Below, piece after piece: positions 46,612-56,350 of a DNA stretch of 64,000 nucleotides. The notes below the pieces were generated by a model that had not been told where the DNA came from, searched no databases, and saw only the letters and a program-made list of their open reading frames with translations. How positions within the stretch are numbered: the stretch's first letter is position 1; every line of letters starts with the position of its first letter. Origin of the DNA: Alphaproteobacteria bacterium PA4 (GTDB lineage Bacteria > Pseudomonadota > Alphaproteobacteria > Sphingomonadales > Sphingomonadaceae); the NCBI GenBank assembly GCA_002256005.1, contig NKIQ01000003.1, positions 62,001 through 126,000 on the forward strand, in the 5' to 3' direction. Both the position numbers and the translations under genes were made by a program.

Positions 46612-49386
46612 ATGGCCAGTCATCCCGACAGCGTTCCCAACCGCCGCGCGATCATCGATCGCCGCGCGCTCGCCGATGCGCTGGCGGCGGCGATGGCGGA
46701 CACCAGGGGGTTCGAGGCGCGGCGGGCGCTGCTGGCGACGCCGCTGCGCAGCGCGCTGGCCGCCGGCCGTGCCGAACTGCAGCAGCGGCTGCGCGAAACC
46801 CCGGCCAAGGGGCTGGAACTGGCCGGCGCCCAGGCCTTTCTGATCGACCAGCTGCTGCGCATCCTGTTCGATACGGTGGTCACCGACCTTTATCCCGCCA
46901 CCAACCGCACTGCCTCCGAACGGCTGGCACTGGTCGCTGTCGGGGGCTACGGCCGCGGCCAGATGGCGCCGTTTTCGGACATCGACCTGCTGTTCCTCAC
47001 GCCCTGGAAGCAGACCGCCTGGGGCGAACAGGTCATCGAAACCATGCTCTACATGCTGTGGGATCTGGGGCTGAAGGTCGGCCATGCGACGCGCTCGCTC
47101 GATGACATGGTGCGCATGGCGCGCGCCGACATCACCATCCGCACGGCCCTGCTCGAATCGCGGTTCGTCTGGGGCGACCAGCCGCTCTATGAGGACGCGG
47201 TGCTGCGCTTCCGCAAGGATGTCGTCGCCGGCACCGCCCGCGCCTTCACCGCCGAAAAGCTGGCGGAGCGCGATGCCCGCCACAAGAAGATGGGTGACAG
47301 CCGCTATGTCGTCGAGCCCAATCTGAAGGAAGGCAAGGGCGGTCTGCGCGACCTGCACACGCTGTTCTGGATCGGCAAATATGCCTATCAGGTCGAAACC
47401 GTGGCGGAGCTGGTCGAAAAGGGCCTGCTGACCAACGTCGAGCTGCGCCAGTTCCGTCGCGCCGAAAGCTTCCTCTGGGCGGTGCGCATCAATCTGCACG
47501 ATATCGCCGGGCGGGCGGAGGAGCGACTGACCTTCGACGTGCAGCGCGAACTGGCAACGCGGTTGCGCTATGCGACGCGTGGCGGCATGTCGGCGGTCGA
47601 ACGCTTCATGCGGCACTATTTCCTGATGGCGAAGACCGTCGGCGACCTGACCGGGTTGTTCCTCGCCCATCTCGACGAAAGCCTGGCCAAGGCGAGCTGG
47701 CTGCCGGTGCTGACGCGCAAGCCCGCCAAGCTCAACGGCTTCACGCTGCGGCGCGGCCAGATCGGCGTGCCCAATGACGCGTTCTTCGCCGCCGATCCGG
47801 TGCGGCTGCTGGAAATGTTCGCGCTGGCCGATGCCCAAAAGCTGACCATCCACCCCAATGCCATGCGCCAGGCGGCGCGCGATTCGGTGCTGATCGACGA
47901 TCGCATCCGCCGTGACAAGCATGCCAATGCGCTGTTCCTGCAGGTGCTGACCAGCCGCAACGATCCCGAAACCGTGCTGCGCTGGATGAACGAGGCCGGC
48001 GTCTTCGGCCGTTTCGTGCCCGATTTCGGCCGGGTCGTCGCCCAGATGCAGTACGACATGTACCATCATTACACGGTGGACGAGCATACCATCCGCGCCA
48101 TCGGTCTGGTGTCGCGTATCGAATCCGGCGTGCTGAAGGACGAGCATCCGCTGTCGGCCAAGGTCATCCAGCAGCTGGTGTCGCGGCGCGTGCTGCATGT
48201 CGCGGTGCTGCTGCACGACATCGCCAAGGGCCGCGGCGGCGATCACAGCGAACTGGGTGGCGACATCGCCGAAAAGCTGTGCCCGCGGCTGGGGCTGACG
48301 GCGGCCGAAACCGAAACCGTCGCCTGGCTGGTGCGCCATCACCTGCTGATGTCGGCCACCGCCTTCAAGCGCGACCTGTCGGATTTCAAGACCATCCTCG
48401 ATTTCGTCGAAACCGTCGCCAGCCCGGAACGGCTGCGGCTGCTGCTGGTGCTGACCGTCGTCGATATCCGCGCCGTGGGGCCGGGTATCTGGAACAATTG
48501 GAAGGGCCAGCTGCTGCGCGACCTTTATGAGGCGGCGGAGGAGGTGCTGCGCCTCGGCCACAAGCAGAAGGGCCGCAGCGAACGCATCGCCGCCAAACAG
48601 GCCGGGCTGGCGACGACGTTGGGTTGGGACGACGCGCGCTTCGCCGCCTATGCGCGGCGCTTTGCCGACAGCTATTGGGTCGCCGAAACCCCGGAAGCGC
48701 TCGCCATCAACGCCGCGATGATCGCCGCCGCCGATGCCGAGGCCTGTCCGCTGTCGATCACCACCGTGCCGGATGCCGGGTCCGGGACAACGCTGGTCAG
48801 CATCTATGCCGCCGACCATCCCGGCCTGTTCTACCGCATCGCCGGCGCCATTTCGCTGGGCGGCGCCAACATTCTCGATGCCCGCATCCACACCACCCGC
48901 GACGGCCAGGCCATCGACAATTTCGTCATCGCCGATCCGCTCGATCGGCCCTTTGCCGAACCGGCCCAGCTGGCGCGGCTCAGGCGGAGCATCGAGGATG
49001 TGCTGACCGGCAAGATCCGCCTCGCCGACCGGCTGGCGGCGCGGCCGCTCGCCCGCCGCCGCGCCGAAGTGTTCCGCGTCGAACCCAATGTGCTGATCGA
49101 TAACAAGGCATCGAACCGCTATACGGTGCTGGAGGTCAATGCCGCCGACCGCCCGGCCCTGCTCTATTCACTGACCCATGCGCTGTTCCAGAGCCGCATG
49201 ACCATCCACAGCGCCCATATCGCTACCTATGGCGAGCGCGCCACCGACACCTTCTACATCACCGATCTGACCGGCGCGAAGATCGACAATGGCGCGCGGC
49301 TGAAGACGCTGGAGCGCCGGCTGATGGCGCTGGCCGGCGGCAACACCGGCCGCGTCGAGACCCTGGAGCAACAGGCGGCGGAATAG
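46612..49386 (+). CDS. glnD: Bifunctional PII uridylyltransferase/uridylyl-removing enzyme
   Basis: 924 aa. N-terminal nucleotidyltransferase with VGGYGRGQMAPFSDIDLLFL; middle HD domain with VLLHDIAKGRGGDHSELGG; C-terminal tandem ACT domains (TLVSIYAADHPGLFYRIAGA and YTVLEVNAADRPALLYSL) that sense glutamine. It modifies PII proteins in response to nitrogen state. All catalytic residues are in place. ATG 46612 is the first Met that gives a usual N terminus; the frame is open further upstream, but only as antisense of the hydroxylase gene. Confidence 0.95.
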   Translation: MASHPDSVPNRRAIIDRRALADALAAAMADTRGFEARRALLATPLRSALAAGRAELQQRLRETPAKGLELAGAQAFLIDQLLRILFDTVVTDLYPATNRTASERLALVAVGGYGRGQMAPFSDIDLLFLTPWKQTAWGEQVIETMLYMLWDLGLKVGHATRSLDDMVRMARADITIRTALLESRFVWGDQPLYEDAVLRFRKDVVAGTARAFTAEKLAERDARHKKMGDSRYVVEPNLKEGKGGLRDLHTLFWIGKYAYQVETVAELVEKGLLTNVELRQFRRAESFLWAVRINLHDIAGRAEERLTFDVQRELATRLRYATRGGMSAVERFMRHYFLMAKTVGDLTGLFLAHLDESLAKASWLPVLTRKPAKLNGFTLRRGQIGVPNDAFFAADPVRLLEMFALADAQKLTIHPNAMRQAARDSVLIDDRIRRDKHANALFLQVLTSRNDPETVLRWMNEAGVFGRFVPDFGRVVAQMQYDMYHHYTVDEHTIRAIGLVSRIESGVLKDEHPLSAKVIQQLVSRRVLHVAVLLHDIAKGRGGDHSELGGDIAEKLCPRLGLTAAETETVAWLVRHHLLMSATAFKRDLSDFKTILDFVETVASPERLRLLLVLTVVDIRAVGPGIWNNWKGQLLRDLYEAAEEVLRLGHKQKGRSERIAAKQAGLATTLGWDDARFAAYARRFADSYWVAETPEALAINAAMIAAADAEACPLSITTVPDAGSGTTLVSIYAADHPGLFYRIAGAISLGGANILDARIHTTRDGQAIDNFVIADPLDRPFAEPAQLARLRRSIEDVLTGKIRLADRLAARPLARRRAEVFRVEPNVLIDNKASNRYTVLEVNAADRPALLYSLTHALFQSRMTIHSAHIATYGERATDTFYITDLTGAKIDNGARLKTLERRLMALAGGNTGRVETLEQQAAE

Positions 49387-49423
49387 CCGTGGCGCCGGAT
49401 GCGCGACGTAACGGCAGCTTCAC

Positions 49424-49446
49424 TTGACACGATATAGTGTATCATT
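49424..49446 (+). promoter_or_regulatory. Promoter with overlapping Zur-type operator
   Basis: TTGACA (49424-49429) is followed at once by GATATAGTGTATC (49431-49443), an imperfect inverted repeat. It matches GTTATAATGTATC at 62597-62609 in 11 of 13 positions. The element lies in the promoter spacer, so a bound repressor would block polymerase. Confidence 0.65.
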
Positions 49447-49483
49447 TAGCCGATCGACCGTCTTGCTCTGATCGGGTGTTGTC

Positions 49484-51586
49484 ATGCGCGTTGCCTCCCT
49501 CTTGTCCTGCCTGTTGCTGTCCTCGGCTGTCCCTGCACTGGCAGCCGACGCGGTTGCCGCTGCCGATACGGCAACGCCCGATGCCACCCACAATGAACTG
49601 TCCGACGAGATCATCATCACCGCTCCCTATGCCCGCGATCGGGCCACGGCGCTGTCGGCGGTCACCGTGTTGCAGGGCACCGACCTCGTCCGCAACCTGC
49701 GCGGCACCATCGGCGAAACCCTGGCGCACCAGCCCGGCGTCAGCGCCACCAGCTTCGGCCCCAATGCCTCGCGGCCGATCCTGCGCGGTTTCCAGGGCGA
49801 GCGCGTGCGCGTGCTCAGCGACGGCATCGGCAGCTTCGACGTGTCCAACACCTCCGTCGATCACGCTGTCGTCATCGATCCGTTGCTGTCGGAACGCATC
49901 GAGGTGCTGCGCGGCCCGGCCTCGCTGCTCTATGGCTCCTCGGCGATCGGCGGTGTCGTCAATATCATCGACAAGCGTATCCCGCGCGCCGTGCCGGCCG
50001 AAGCCGTGCATCTCGATGTGCTCGGCAACTACGGCTCCGCTGCCAATGAACGCAGCCTCGGCGGGGTCGTCGAACTGCCGGTCGGCAAGGATATCGTGCT
50101 GCACGCCGATGGCAGCTGGCTGAAGACCGATGACCTGAAGATCGGCGACTATGTGCTCTCGAAGCCGGCCCGTGCCGAAGCGCTGGCCAGCGCCGATCCG
50201 GCTGCGCGTGACCTGGCGTCGCTGTCCGGCCGCCTGCCCAACAGCGCCAGCGAGACATGGAGCGCCGGCGTTGGCGCCGCTTACATCGGCAGCGGCGGCG
50301 AGCTTGGCATCGCCTTCAGCCATTATGACAGCCTCTATGGCGTGCCGGCGCGCTATGACCTTGCCAGCGGCGACGGCGAGGCGGTGCGGTTGAAGATGCG
50401 GCAGAACCGCGTCGACCTGCGCGGCCAGGTCAATGTCGACGGCAGTTTTGTCGATACGATCAAGCTGCGCTTCGGTTTTGCCGATTATCGCCACTCCGAG
50501 ATCGATGACACCGGCGCCATCGGCACCACCTTCTACAACAAGGGGCTGGAAGGCCGGCTGGAAGTCGCACAGACCAAGCGCAGCGTCGGCAGCGGTGAAT
50601 GGCGCGGTGCCAGTGGCGTGCAGGTCTTCACCCGCGAATTCGATGCCATTGGCGATGAAGCCTTTGTGCCGCGCAACCGCACCGTGCAGACCGGCCTGTT
50701 CACCCTGCAGGAACTGGATTTCGGCAGCTTCAAGACCGAGGCCGCGGCGCGTTATGAACATGCCAATGTGCAATCCTCGACCGGTGATTTCCGCGGGGCG
50801 CCGCTCGATTACAACCGCAGCTTCAACCTGTTCTCGGGCTCGATCGGCGCCAGCCTCGGCCTGTTCGATGGCTGGCGCGTCGGCCTTAACCTGTCGCACA
50901 CCGAGCGCGCCCCGGCGGCCGAGGAACTGCTCGCCAATGGTCCGCACGCCGGCACCCAAAGCTATGAAATCGGCGATGGCGGCTTTGCCAAGGAACGCTC
51001 CAACGGCGCCGAACTGACGCTGCGCGGCAAGGGCGAGGCCTATAGCTTCGAAGCCGCGCTCTATTTCAACCGCTTCGACGATTACATCTACGAGCGCCAG
51101 ACCGGCGCCATCGAGGATGGTCTGCCGGTGTTCCAGTTCGAACAGGCGCCGGCGCGGTATCTGGGCGTCGAAGTGCAGGGCGATGTGACGGTGGCCCGCT
51201 TCGGCGATACCGCGGTGAAGCTCGATGCGCTCGCCGATTATACCGATGCCAAGCTGCTCGATGGTCTGGGCCGGGTGCCGCGCATCCCGCCGTTCCGCGT
51301 GCTCGGCGGCATTTCCGCCAGCAGCGATCGCTGGGATGCCCGTGCCGAAGTCGAACACGCCACCGCCCAGCGCAAGGTCGCCGATTTCGAAACCGATACC
51401 GATGGCTATACGCTGGTCAACGCCTCGGTCAGCGTGCGGCCTTTCGCAGATCGCCCCAACACGGCGCTGGTGCTGTCGGCGAACAACATCTTCAACGTCG
51501 ATGCCCGCCGCCACGCGTCCTTCCTCAAGGACTTCGCACCGCTGCCGGGCCGCGATATCCGGATTTCGCTGCGCTTTACGCTGTAG
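49484..51586 (+). CDS. TonB-dependent receptor, ZnuD-like
   Basis: 700 aa. Signal peptide ending SAVPALA, TonB box region DEIIITAPYARDR, plug motifs SRPILRGFQGERVRVLSDGI and IEVLRGPASLLYGSSAIGG, barrel ending in RISLRFTL. Barrel segments REFDAIGDEAFVPRNRT and the C-terminal TDGYTLVNASVSVRPF resemble zinc receptors of the ZnuD type. An operator-like element in the promoter is shared with the MerC-Fur operon at 62.6 kb. Zinc import is therefore the leading reading, though ligand is inferred. ATG 49484 with CGGGTGTTGTC upstream. Confidence 0.9.
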   Translation: MRVASLLSCLLLSSAVPALAADAVAAADTATPDATHNELSDEIIITAPYARDRATALSAVTVLQGTDLVRNLRGTIGETLAHQPGVSATSFGPNASRPILRGFQGERVRVLSDGIGSFDVSNTSVDHAVVIDPLLSERIEVLRGPASLLYGSSAIGGVVNIIDKRIPRAVPAEAVHLDVLGNYGSAANERSLGGVVELPVGKDIVLHADGSWLKTDDLKIGDYVLSKPARAEALASADPAARDLASLSGRLPNSASETWSAGVGAAYIGSGGELGIAFSHYDSLYGVPARYDLASGDGEAVRLKMRQNRVDLRGQVNVDGSFVDTIKLRFGFADYRHSEIDDTGAIGTTFYNKGLEGRLEVAQTKRSVGSGEWRGASGVQVFTREFDAIGDEAFVPRNRTVQTGLFTLQELDFGSFKTEAAARYEHANVQSSTGDFRGAPLDYNRSFNLFSGSIGASLGLFDGWRVGLNLSHTERAPAAEELLANGPHAGTQSYEIGDGGFAKERSNGAELTLRGKGEAYSFEAALYFNRFDDYIYERQTGAIEDGLPVFQFEQAPARYLGVEVQGDVTVARFGDTAVKLDALADYTDAKLLDGLGRVPRIPPFRVLGGISASSDRWDARAEVEHATAQRKVADFETDTDGYTLVNASVSVRPFADRPNTALVLSANNIFNVDARRHASFLKDFAPLPGRDIRISLRFTL

Positions 51587-51668
51587 CTACCGGATCAAGG
51601 CGCATTTGGAGGGCTATGCGCGCCGGGTTTGTCTCCCGGCAATCTGATGGCATCGCGTGCGACCGCGC

Positions 51669-53744
51669 TCATCCCAGCGCGGTCAACGCCTTTACCGTCA
51701 AAATCTGCGGTAGTTCCGTCTCGCTGCCATCGGTGGCGTAGAAGACATAGACTGGCACGCCGGCGCGCTTCTGGGCGGCCAGCCATTCAGAAATCACTGG
51801 ATCGCCGCGGGTCCAGTCGCCTTCCAGCACGGCGATGCCCTTGGCCTTGAAGGCGGCGGCGACGGCGCTGTCGGCCATGGCGCCCTTTTCATTGACCTTG
51901 CAGGTCAGGCACCAGTCGGCAGTCATGTAGAGGAAGACCGGCGTTTTGGCGGCGCGCAGGCTGGCGAGCGTTTCGGGGCTGAAGCGCTGGGCGTTGAGGC
52001 CGGCAGGCGCGGCGGTCGGCCCGGCGATGGCCGGCTCGGCGATGGGCAGCAGCGCGATGGCGGCGATGCTGGCCGCGATCAGGCCGCCAAGCGGCAGCCA
52101 GCCGGTCTGGCCGCTATGCTGGCGGCGGCCCAGCCACCAGAGGAACAGACCGACAAGCAGCGCCCCGGCGAGGCCGCCGGTCATGCCCTCGACACCGGCC
52201 TGGCGGCCGAGCACCCAGGCCAGCGCCAGCGCGGTGAGGAACATCGGGATGGAGAGGATGGCACGCAGCCGGATCATCCAGGCGCCGGGGCGCGGCAGGC
52301 GGCGGCGCAGGGCGGGGATGAAGCCGATGGCGAGGAAGGGCAGGGCGAGGCCGAAGCCCAGCCCGGCGAAGACCGCGATGGCGGCGACCGGCGGCAGCAC
52401 CAGTGCGGCACCCAAAGCGCCGGCCATGAACGGCCCGGTGCAGGGCGTCGCAACGAAGGCGGCGAGCGCACCGGTGGCAAAGCTGCCCATGGCGCCGCCC
52501 TTGCGGATGGTGTCGTCGCCCAGCGAACCGGTGCTCAGCGTGATTTCGAACAGGCCGGCGAGGTTGAGCGCGATGGCGGTGACCAGCAACAGCAGCCCGG
52601 TGATGACGCGCGGATCCTGCAACTGAAAGGCCCAGCCGACCTGCGACCCGGCGGCGCGCAGCAGCAGCACAAGGCCGCCCAGCGCCGCGCAGACCAGCAC
52701 GACGCCGGCCGTATAGGCCAGCGCGTCGCGGCGGGCGGCGGCAGGCGCGATATTGCCGCCGGCGAGGCTCAGCGCCTTCAGGCTGAGGATCGGGAAGACG
52801 CAGGGCATGATGTTGAGGATGATGCCGCCGAGCACGGCGCCGAGCAGGATCAGCGGCAGGCCGGGGTCCTCGCTGCCCGGCTTGGCGGCGGCGATCGGCG
52901 CACCGGCGGCGGGCACGGCACCGGGCCGGGCGGTGATGGCAAAGCCCAGCGGCTTGTCCTCGCCCTCCCGCTCCACGCGCAGCACGCCGGTGATGGTATC
53001 GGGCGCGGCGCTGCCGGGCACGGCCAGCGCCGCGGTTTCGAGGCGCAGCCTGTCGCCGGCGATGGTCAGCGTCTGGGGGGCGACATAATCGACCACACCA
53101 TCGACCGCCGGGAAGAAATAGGCGGACTTGACCTTGTCGATGCTGCCGAACGGCACGGCGAGGACGAAGCGGCCCTTGTCGATGGCAAAGGTCGCCGGCC
53201 AGTCCACCGGCTTGGGCAGGGCGGCGCGGGCCAGCGCGACGCGGACGCCGGTTTCGGGGTCGGTGGCGCCATCGCCGATGGTCAGCGGCAGGGTCAGCGT
53301 CGCGCTTTCCGGCACGCATTGTTCAAGGCTGCACACCAGCCAGTCGGCCTTGACCGTGACGGCAAAGGCCGCACCCTTGGCAAGGCCCGCCGGCGGCGTC
53401 ACCGTCGTCAGCAGCACATTGGGATGCGCATAGACATAGTTCATCAGCCCGGACACGATCAGCGTTTCGGGCAGCGGATAGGCGAGCGCCGACGGTTCGG
53501 GCGTGCCGGCGGGCAGCGTCCAGGCGACACGGGTCGGTGCGCCGGCGTCGCCGGGGTTGGCCCAATAGGTGTGCCAGCCGGGCTTGGGCGTCAGCTGCAG
53601 GCCGATGGTCAGCGGCTGGCCCGCGGCCGGCGTGCGGCTTTCGGCGATGATCTCGATACGGGTATGCGGCTGGTCCGACACGCTTTGCGCAGCGGTGGGC
53701 GCTGCGAGCAGCGCGAGAAGGGACAGGATCAGGGCACGAATCAT
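51669..53744 (-). CDS. dsbD: Thiol:disulfide interchange protein DsbD/ScsB-like
   Basis: 691 aa. Signal peptide, then an N-terminal domain with ADWLVCSLEQCVPESATL (paired Cys), a membrane domain of about eight helices with the buried Cys pair in LNIMPCVFPILSLK and FVATPCTGPFMAGAL, and a C-terminal thioredoxin-like domain with MTADWCLTCKVNEKG. It carries electrons from cytoplasmic thioredoxin to periplasmic partners. The N-terminal type is that of ScsB/DsbD-alpha fusions. All cysteines are retained. Confidence 0.92.
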   Translation of the reverse strand: MIRALILSLLALLAAPTAAQSVSDQPHTRIEIIAESRTPAAGQPLTIGLQLTPKPGWHTYWANPGDAGAPTRVAWTLPAGTPEPSALAYPLPETLIVSGLMNYVYAHPNVLLTTVTPPAGLAKGAAFAVTVKADWLVCSLEQCVPESATLTLPLTIGDGATDPETGVRVALARAALPKPVDWPATFAIDKGRFVLAVPFGSIDKVKSAYFFPAVDGVVDYVAPQTLTIAGDRLRLETAALAVPGSAAPDTITGVLRVEREGEDKPLGFAITARPGAVPAAGAPIAAAKPGSEDPGLPLILLGAVLGGIILNIMPCVFPILSLKALSLAGGNIAPAAARRDALAYTAGVVLVCAALGGLVLLLRAAGSQVGWAFQLQDPRVITGLLLLVTAIALNLAGLFEITLSTGSLGDDTIRKGGAMGSFATGALAAFVATPCTGPFMAGALGAALVLPPVAAIAVFAGLGFGLALPFLAIGFIPALRRRLPRPGAWMIRLRAILSIPMFLTALALAWVLGRQAGVEGMTGGLAGALLVGLFLWWLGRRQHSGQTGWLPLGGLIAASIAAIALLPIAEPAIAGPTAAPAGLNAQRFSPETLASLRAAKTPVFLYMTADWCLTCKVNEKGAMADSAVAAAFKAKGIAVLEGDWTRGDPVISEWLAAQKRAGVPVYVFYATDGSETELPQILTVKALTALG

Positions 53745-53806
53745 GCAGGCGTTATGCCTGCGAAGCGCCGTGTGGGGAAGCGCCGCCCGACGCGCACGTC
53801 GGCGGG

Positions 53807-55054
53807 TCAGCCGTGCATGCCCAGTTCGTGCCGGCCGACCACCATGTGATGGACTTCGTCAGGTCCGTCGGCGAAGCGCAGATGCCGGACATCGGCATAG
53901 AGTTCGGCCAGCGGCGTCCATTGCGAAATGCCGGCGGCGCCATGGATCTGGATCGCCTGATCGATGATCTGACAGGTTTTTTCGGGCACCATCGCCTTCA
54001 CCATGCTCACCCACACCCGCGCCTCGCGGTTGCCCAGCACATCCATGGCTTTCGCCGCTTTCAGCACCATCAGCCGCATCGCCTCGATCTCGATGCGGGC
54101 GCGGGCGACGAGTTCCAGATTCTTGCCGAGCATGATCAGCGAGCGGCCGAACGCTTCGCGCGATTTGCCGCGGCGGACCATGTAATCGAGTGCAATCTCG
54201 GCCTTGCCGATGGTGCGCATGCAATGATGGATGCGCCCCGGTCCCAGCCGCACTTGCGAGATTTCAAAGCCGCGGCCTTCGCCGAGCAGGACGTTTTCAT
54301 AGGGAACGCGGACGTTCTCGAACCGCAGATGCATGTGCCCGCGCGGGGCATGGTCCTCACCGAACACCGACATGGCCCCCAGGATCTTCACTCCCGGCGT
54401 GTCCATGGGCACGAGAATCTGCGACTGCTGGCCGCTGGCCGGGCCATCGTCACTGGTGCGCACCATGACGATCATGATCTTGCAACGCGGGTCGCCCGCC
54501 CCCGAGATGTAGAATTTCTCGCCGTTGATCACCCAGTCCTTGCCGTCACGCACGGCGCGGGTGCGGATGTTCTTGGCGTCGGATGAAGCGACATCAGGCT
54601 CCGTCATCGCATAGGCCGAGCGGATCTCGCCGGCGAGCAAAGGTTCCAGCCACTTGTGCTTCTGCTCCGGCGTGCCGACGCGCTCCAGCACCTCCATGTT
54701 GCCGGTATCCGGCGCCGAACAATTCAATGATTCCGACGCCAGCGGCACCTTGCCCAGCTCGGCGGCGATATAGGCATAGTCGAGGTTGCTCAGCCCTTCG
54801 CCGGTCTCGGCATTGGGCAGGAAGAAATTCCACAGGCCGGCGGCCTTGGCCTTGGTCTTGACGGTTTCGAGCAGTTCCAGCTGCCCCGGCGCAAAGCTCC
54901 AGCGATCGGCGCGGCCCTTGCCCAGCTCCTCGAACTTGTCCTGGATGGGGACGACATTCTCGTTGATGTGGCGAACCACGGCGTCGAACAGCGGCCGCGC
55001 CTTCTCCGACATGCGGAGATCGTTCATCTCGTTCTGGAGTTCGAAATCCGACAT
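53807..55054 (-). CDS. Acyl-CoA dehydrogenase, ACAD10/11-like
   Basis: About 415 aa from ATG 55054 (ATG 55084 gives 10 more). Motifs: LWNFFLPNAETGEGLSNLDY, RSAYAMTEPDVASSDAKNI, VINGEKFYISGAGDPRCKIM, RLGPGRIHHCMRTIGKAEIA and QIHGAAGISQWTPLAELYAD. This branch is related to ACAD10/11 and to proteins acting on 4-hydroxy or long-chain acyl-CoAs. It is a solitary gene; the canonical FAD/active-site context looks complete. Confidence 0.92.
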   Translation of the reverse strand: MSDFELQNEMNDLRMSEKARPLFDAVVRHINENVVPIQDKFEELGKGRADRWSFAPGQLELLETVKTKAKAAGLWNFFLPNAETGEGLSNLDYAYIAAELGKVPLASESLNCSAPDTGNMEVLERVGTPEQKHKWLEPLLAGEIRSAYAMTEPDVASSDAKNIRTRAVRDGKDWVINGEKFYISGAGDPRCKIMIVMVRTSDDGPASGQQSQILVPMDTPGVKILGAMSVFGEDHAPRGHMHLRFENVRVPYENVLLGEGRGFEISQVRLGPGRIHHCMRTIGKAEIALDYMVRRGKSREAFGRSLIMLGKNLELVARARIEIEAMRLMVLKAAKAMDVLGNREARVWVSMVKAMVPEKTCQIIDQAIQIHGAAGISQWTPLAELYADVRHLRFADGPDEVHHMVVGRHELGMHG

Positions 55055-55264
55055 GATCGGGGCGATATAAGGGTTTGTGCGCATGGGGTGGGTATGAGCC
55101 GGTGCGGCGCGGATGTGGATGGTCAAATCGGATAGGGTTTGGGGTGGGGGCAGCGGGAGAGGTTGGAGTCGCGCAGAAAGCCGGGTGAGGGGTTAATCGG
55201 GTGAGGGTGATGGTCCGCTATCGCCCCACTTGCAGCCATTCTTGCGCCGTGGCTTAATCCTCAC

Positions 55265-55369
55265 ATGCCTGCTTTTTGCACCACGATTTCCGCCGACCAC
55301 GAAGCGCGCTTTGGCGAGCGCCTGCATAATATCGTCATGGACAAGCCCTTGCCGGAGAAACCGGAGTGA
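55265..55369 (+). CDS. Possible 34-aa ORF in gene-poor gap
   Basis: ATG-started frame of 34 codons containing ADHEARFGERLHNIVMDK and ending PEKPE. Codon use is plausible for the genome and the stop lies close to the next tiny ORF. No family recognised and no strong ribosome-binding site; could be chance or a gene remnant. Confidence 0.28.
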   Translation: MPAFCTTISADHEARFGERLHNIVMDKPLPEKPE

Positions 55370-55375
55370 ACGATT

Positions 55376-55573
55376 GTGGGTAAGCGATCAGGCGTTCTAG
55401 ATCACGAAGCTGACTTCCTACGCGCGCCTCTGGCGACGCTGGATTGGGAAATCACCGCCAGCAAGATGATGGCCGAGAGAGCTGCAAATGCCCGCAATCG
55501 AAAGAGCCTAGAGAGCCGGGTACACTGGCTTATGAAGCTGAGAACCCGTCATCCCGAAGCCGAGGGCGCGTAG
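55376..55573 (+). CDS. Possible 65-aa ORF, coupled to the one upstream
   Basis: GTG-started frame of 65 codons, 6 bp after the 34-aa ORF, with GGAG at the end of that ORF acting as a possible ribosome-binding site. The product is basic and helical (KMMAERAANARNRKSLESRV), without hydrophobic parts. Together with the preceding ORF it occupies a stretch of 55.2-55.6 kb that lacks other genes. No homologue is recognised; may be a decayed gene. Confidence 0.3.
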   Translation: MGKRSGVLDHEADFLRAPLATLDWEITASKMMAERAANARNRKSLESRVHWLMKLRTRHPEAEGA

Positions 55574-55668
55574 GTTTGCAAACTACGTAAGCGCCGAATC
55601 TGTAGTGCCTGGCGAACGGCGGCTTTCCACCCAAAAGCAGCCGTCCTGAAATCGCTCCAAAATTAAAA

Positions 55669-55753
55669 GCCCGGGCAAAGCCCGGGCTGACGTCGAACGG
55701 GTTCGGCGGAGGAACTCCGCCGCCCCGCCGGCCGGCTCATCGCGAGTCCGCGC
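55669..55753. repeat. Two-hairpin repeat family R4, copy B
   Basis: Hairpin 1 GCCCGGGC-AAA-GCCCGGGC, constant GACGTCG.ACGGGTTC, hairpin 2 GGCGGAG-GAA-CTCCGCC, then CCCCGCCGGCC and GAGTCCGCG. Differs from the copy at 14432-14517 in both stems by paired changes. Located downstream of rpsI on the minus strand. Confidence 0.7.
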
Positions 55754-55792
55754 CGAAGCGGAAAATTCGTGAAGAACGAATCTTCCGCTTCG
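55754..55792 (-). terminator. Long hairpin at end of rplM-rpsI operon
   Basis: CGAAGCGGAA and TTCCGCTTCG form the outer stem; ATTCGT/ACGAAT the inner stem, loop GAAGA. It lies 19 bp past the rpsI stop, where a terminator is expected. A U-rich tail is missing, so efficiency is uncertain. Confidence 0.6.
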
Positions 55793-55810
55793 TCTCGGCC
55801 GCGACAGCGC

Positions 55811-56350
55811 TTAGCGCTTCGAGAACTGGAAGCTGCGGCGGGCCTTGGCCTTGCCGTACTTCTTGCGCTCGACGACGCGCGGATCGCGGGTCAGGAAGCC
55901 GGCCTGCTTCACCGTGGTGCGCAGGGTCGGTTCATAGCGGGTCAATGCGACGGCGATGCCGTGCTTGACGGCGCCGGCCTGGCCGGAGAGACCACCGCCG
56001 ACAACGGTGCACATCACGTCATACTGGTCGCGGCGATCGGCGATGTCGAACGGCTGGTTGATGACCAGGCGCAGCGTCGGGCGGGCGAAATAGACGGTCT
56101 GGTCGCGGCCGTTGACGATGATCTTGCCGGTGCCGGGCTTCAGCCAGACGCGGGCAATGGCGTTCTTGCGCTTGCCGGTGGCATAGGCACGGCCATAGGC
56201 ATCGATTTCCTGATCGCGCAGCGGCGCCGGCGGGCCGCCACCACCGGTGTGCACCGGGCGTTCTTCGTTGCGCGCATCGCGGCTGGCAGGCGCATAGCTG
56301 CCATCCTGCATGCTGCCGAGATCGGACAGGGACTGGCGGGTATCGGACAT
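55811..56350 (-). CDS. rpsI: 30S ribosomal protein S9
   Basis: 179 aa. Core S9 sequence: [75 protein letters not shown] and the basic tail [11 protein letters not shown] that reaches the decoding site. The extra ~45-residue N-terminal extension is common in sphingomonads. Its ATG overlaps the rplM stop by 1 bp. Confidence 0.97.
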   Translation of the reverse strand: MSDTRQSLSDLGSMQDGSYAPASRDARNEERPVHTGGGGPPAPLRDQEIDAYGRAYATGKRKNAIARVWLKPGTGKIIVNGRDQTVYFARPTLRLVINQPFDIADRRDQYDVMCTVVGGGLSGQAGAVKHGIAVALTRYEPTLRTTVKQAGFLTRDPRVVERKKYGKAKARRSFQFSKR

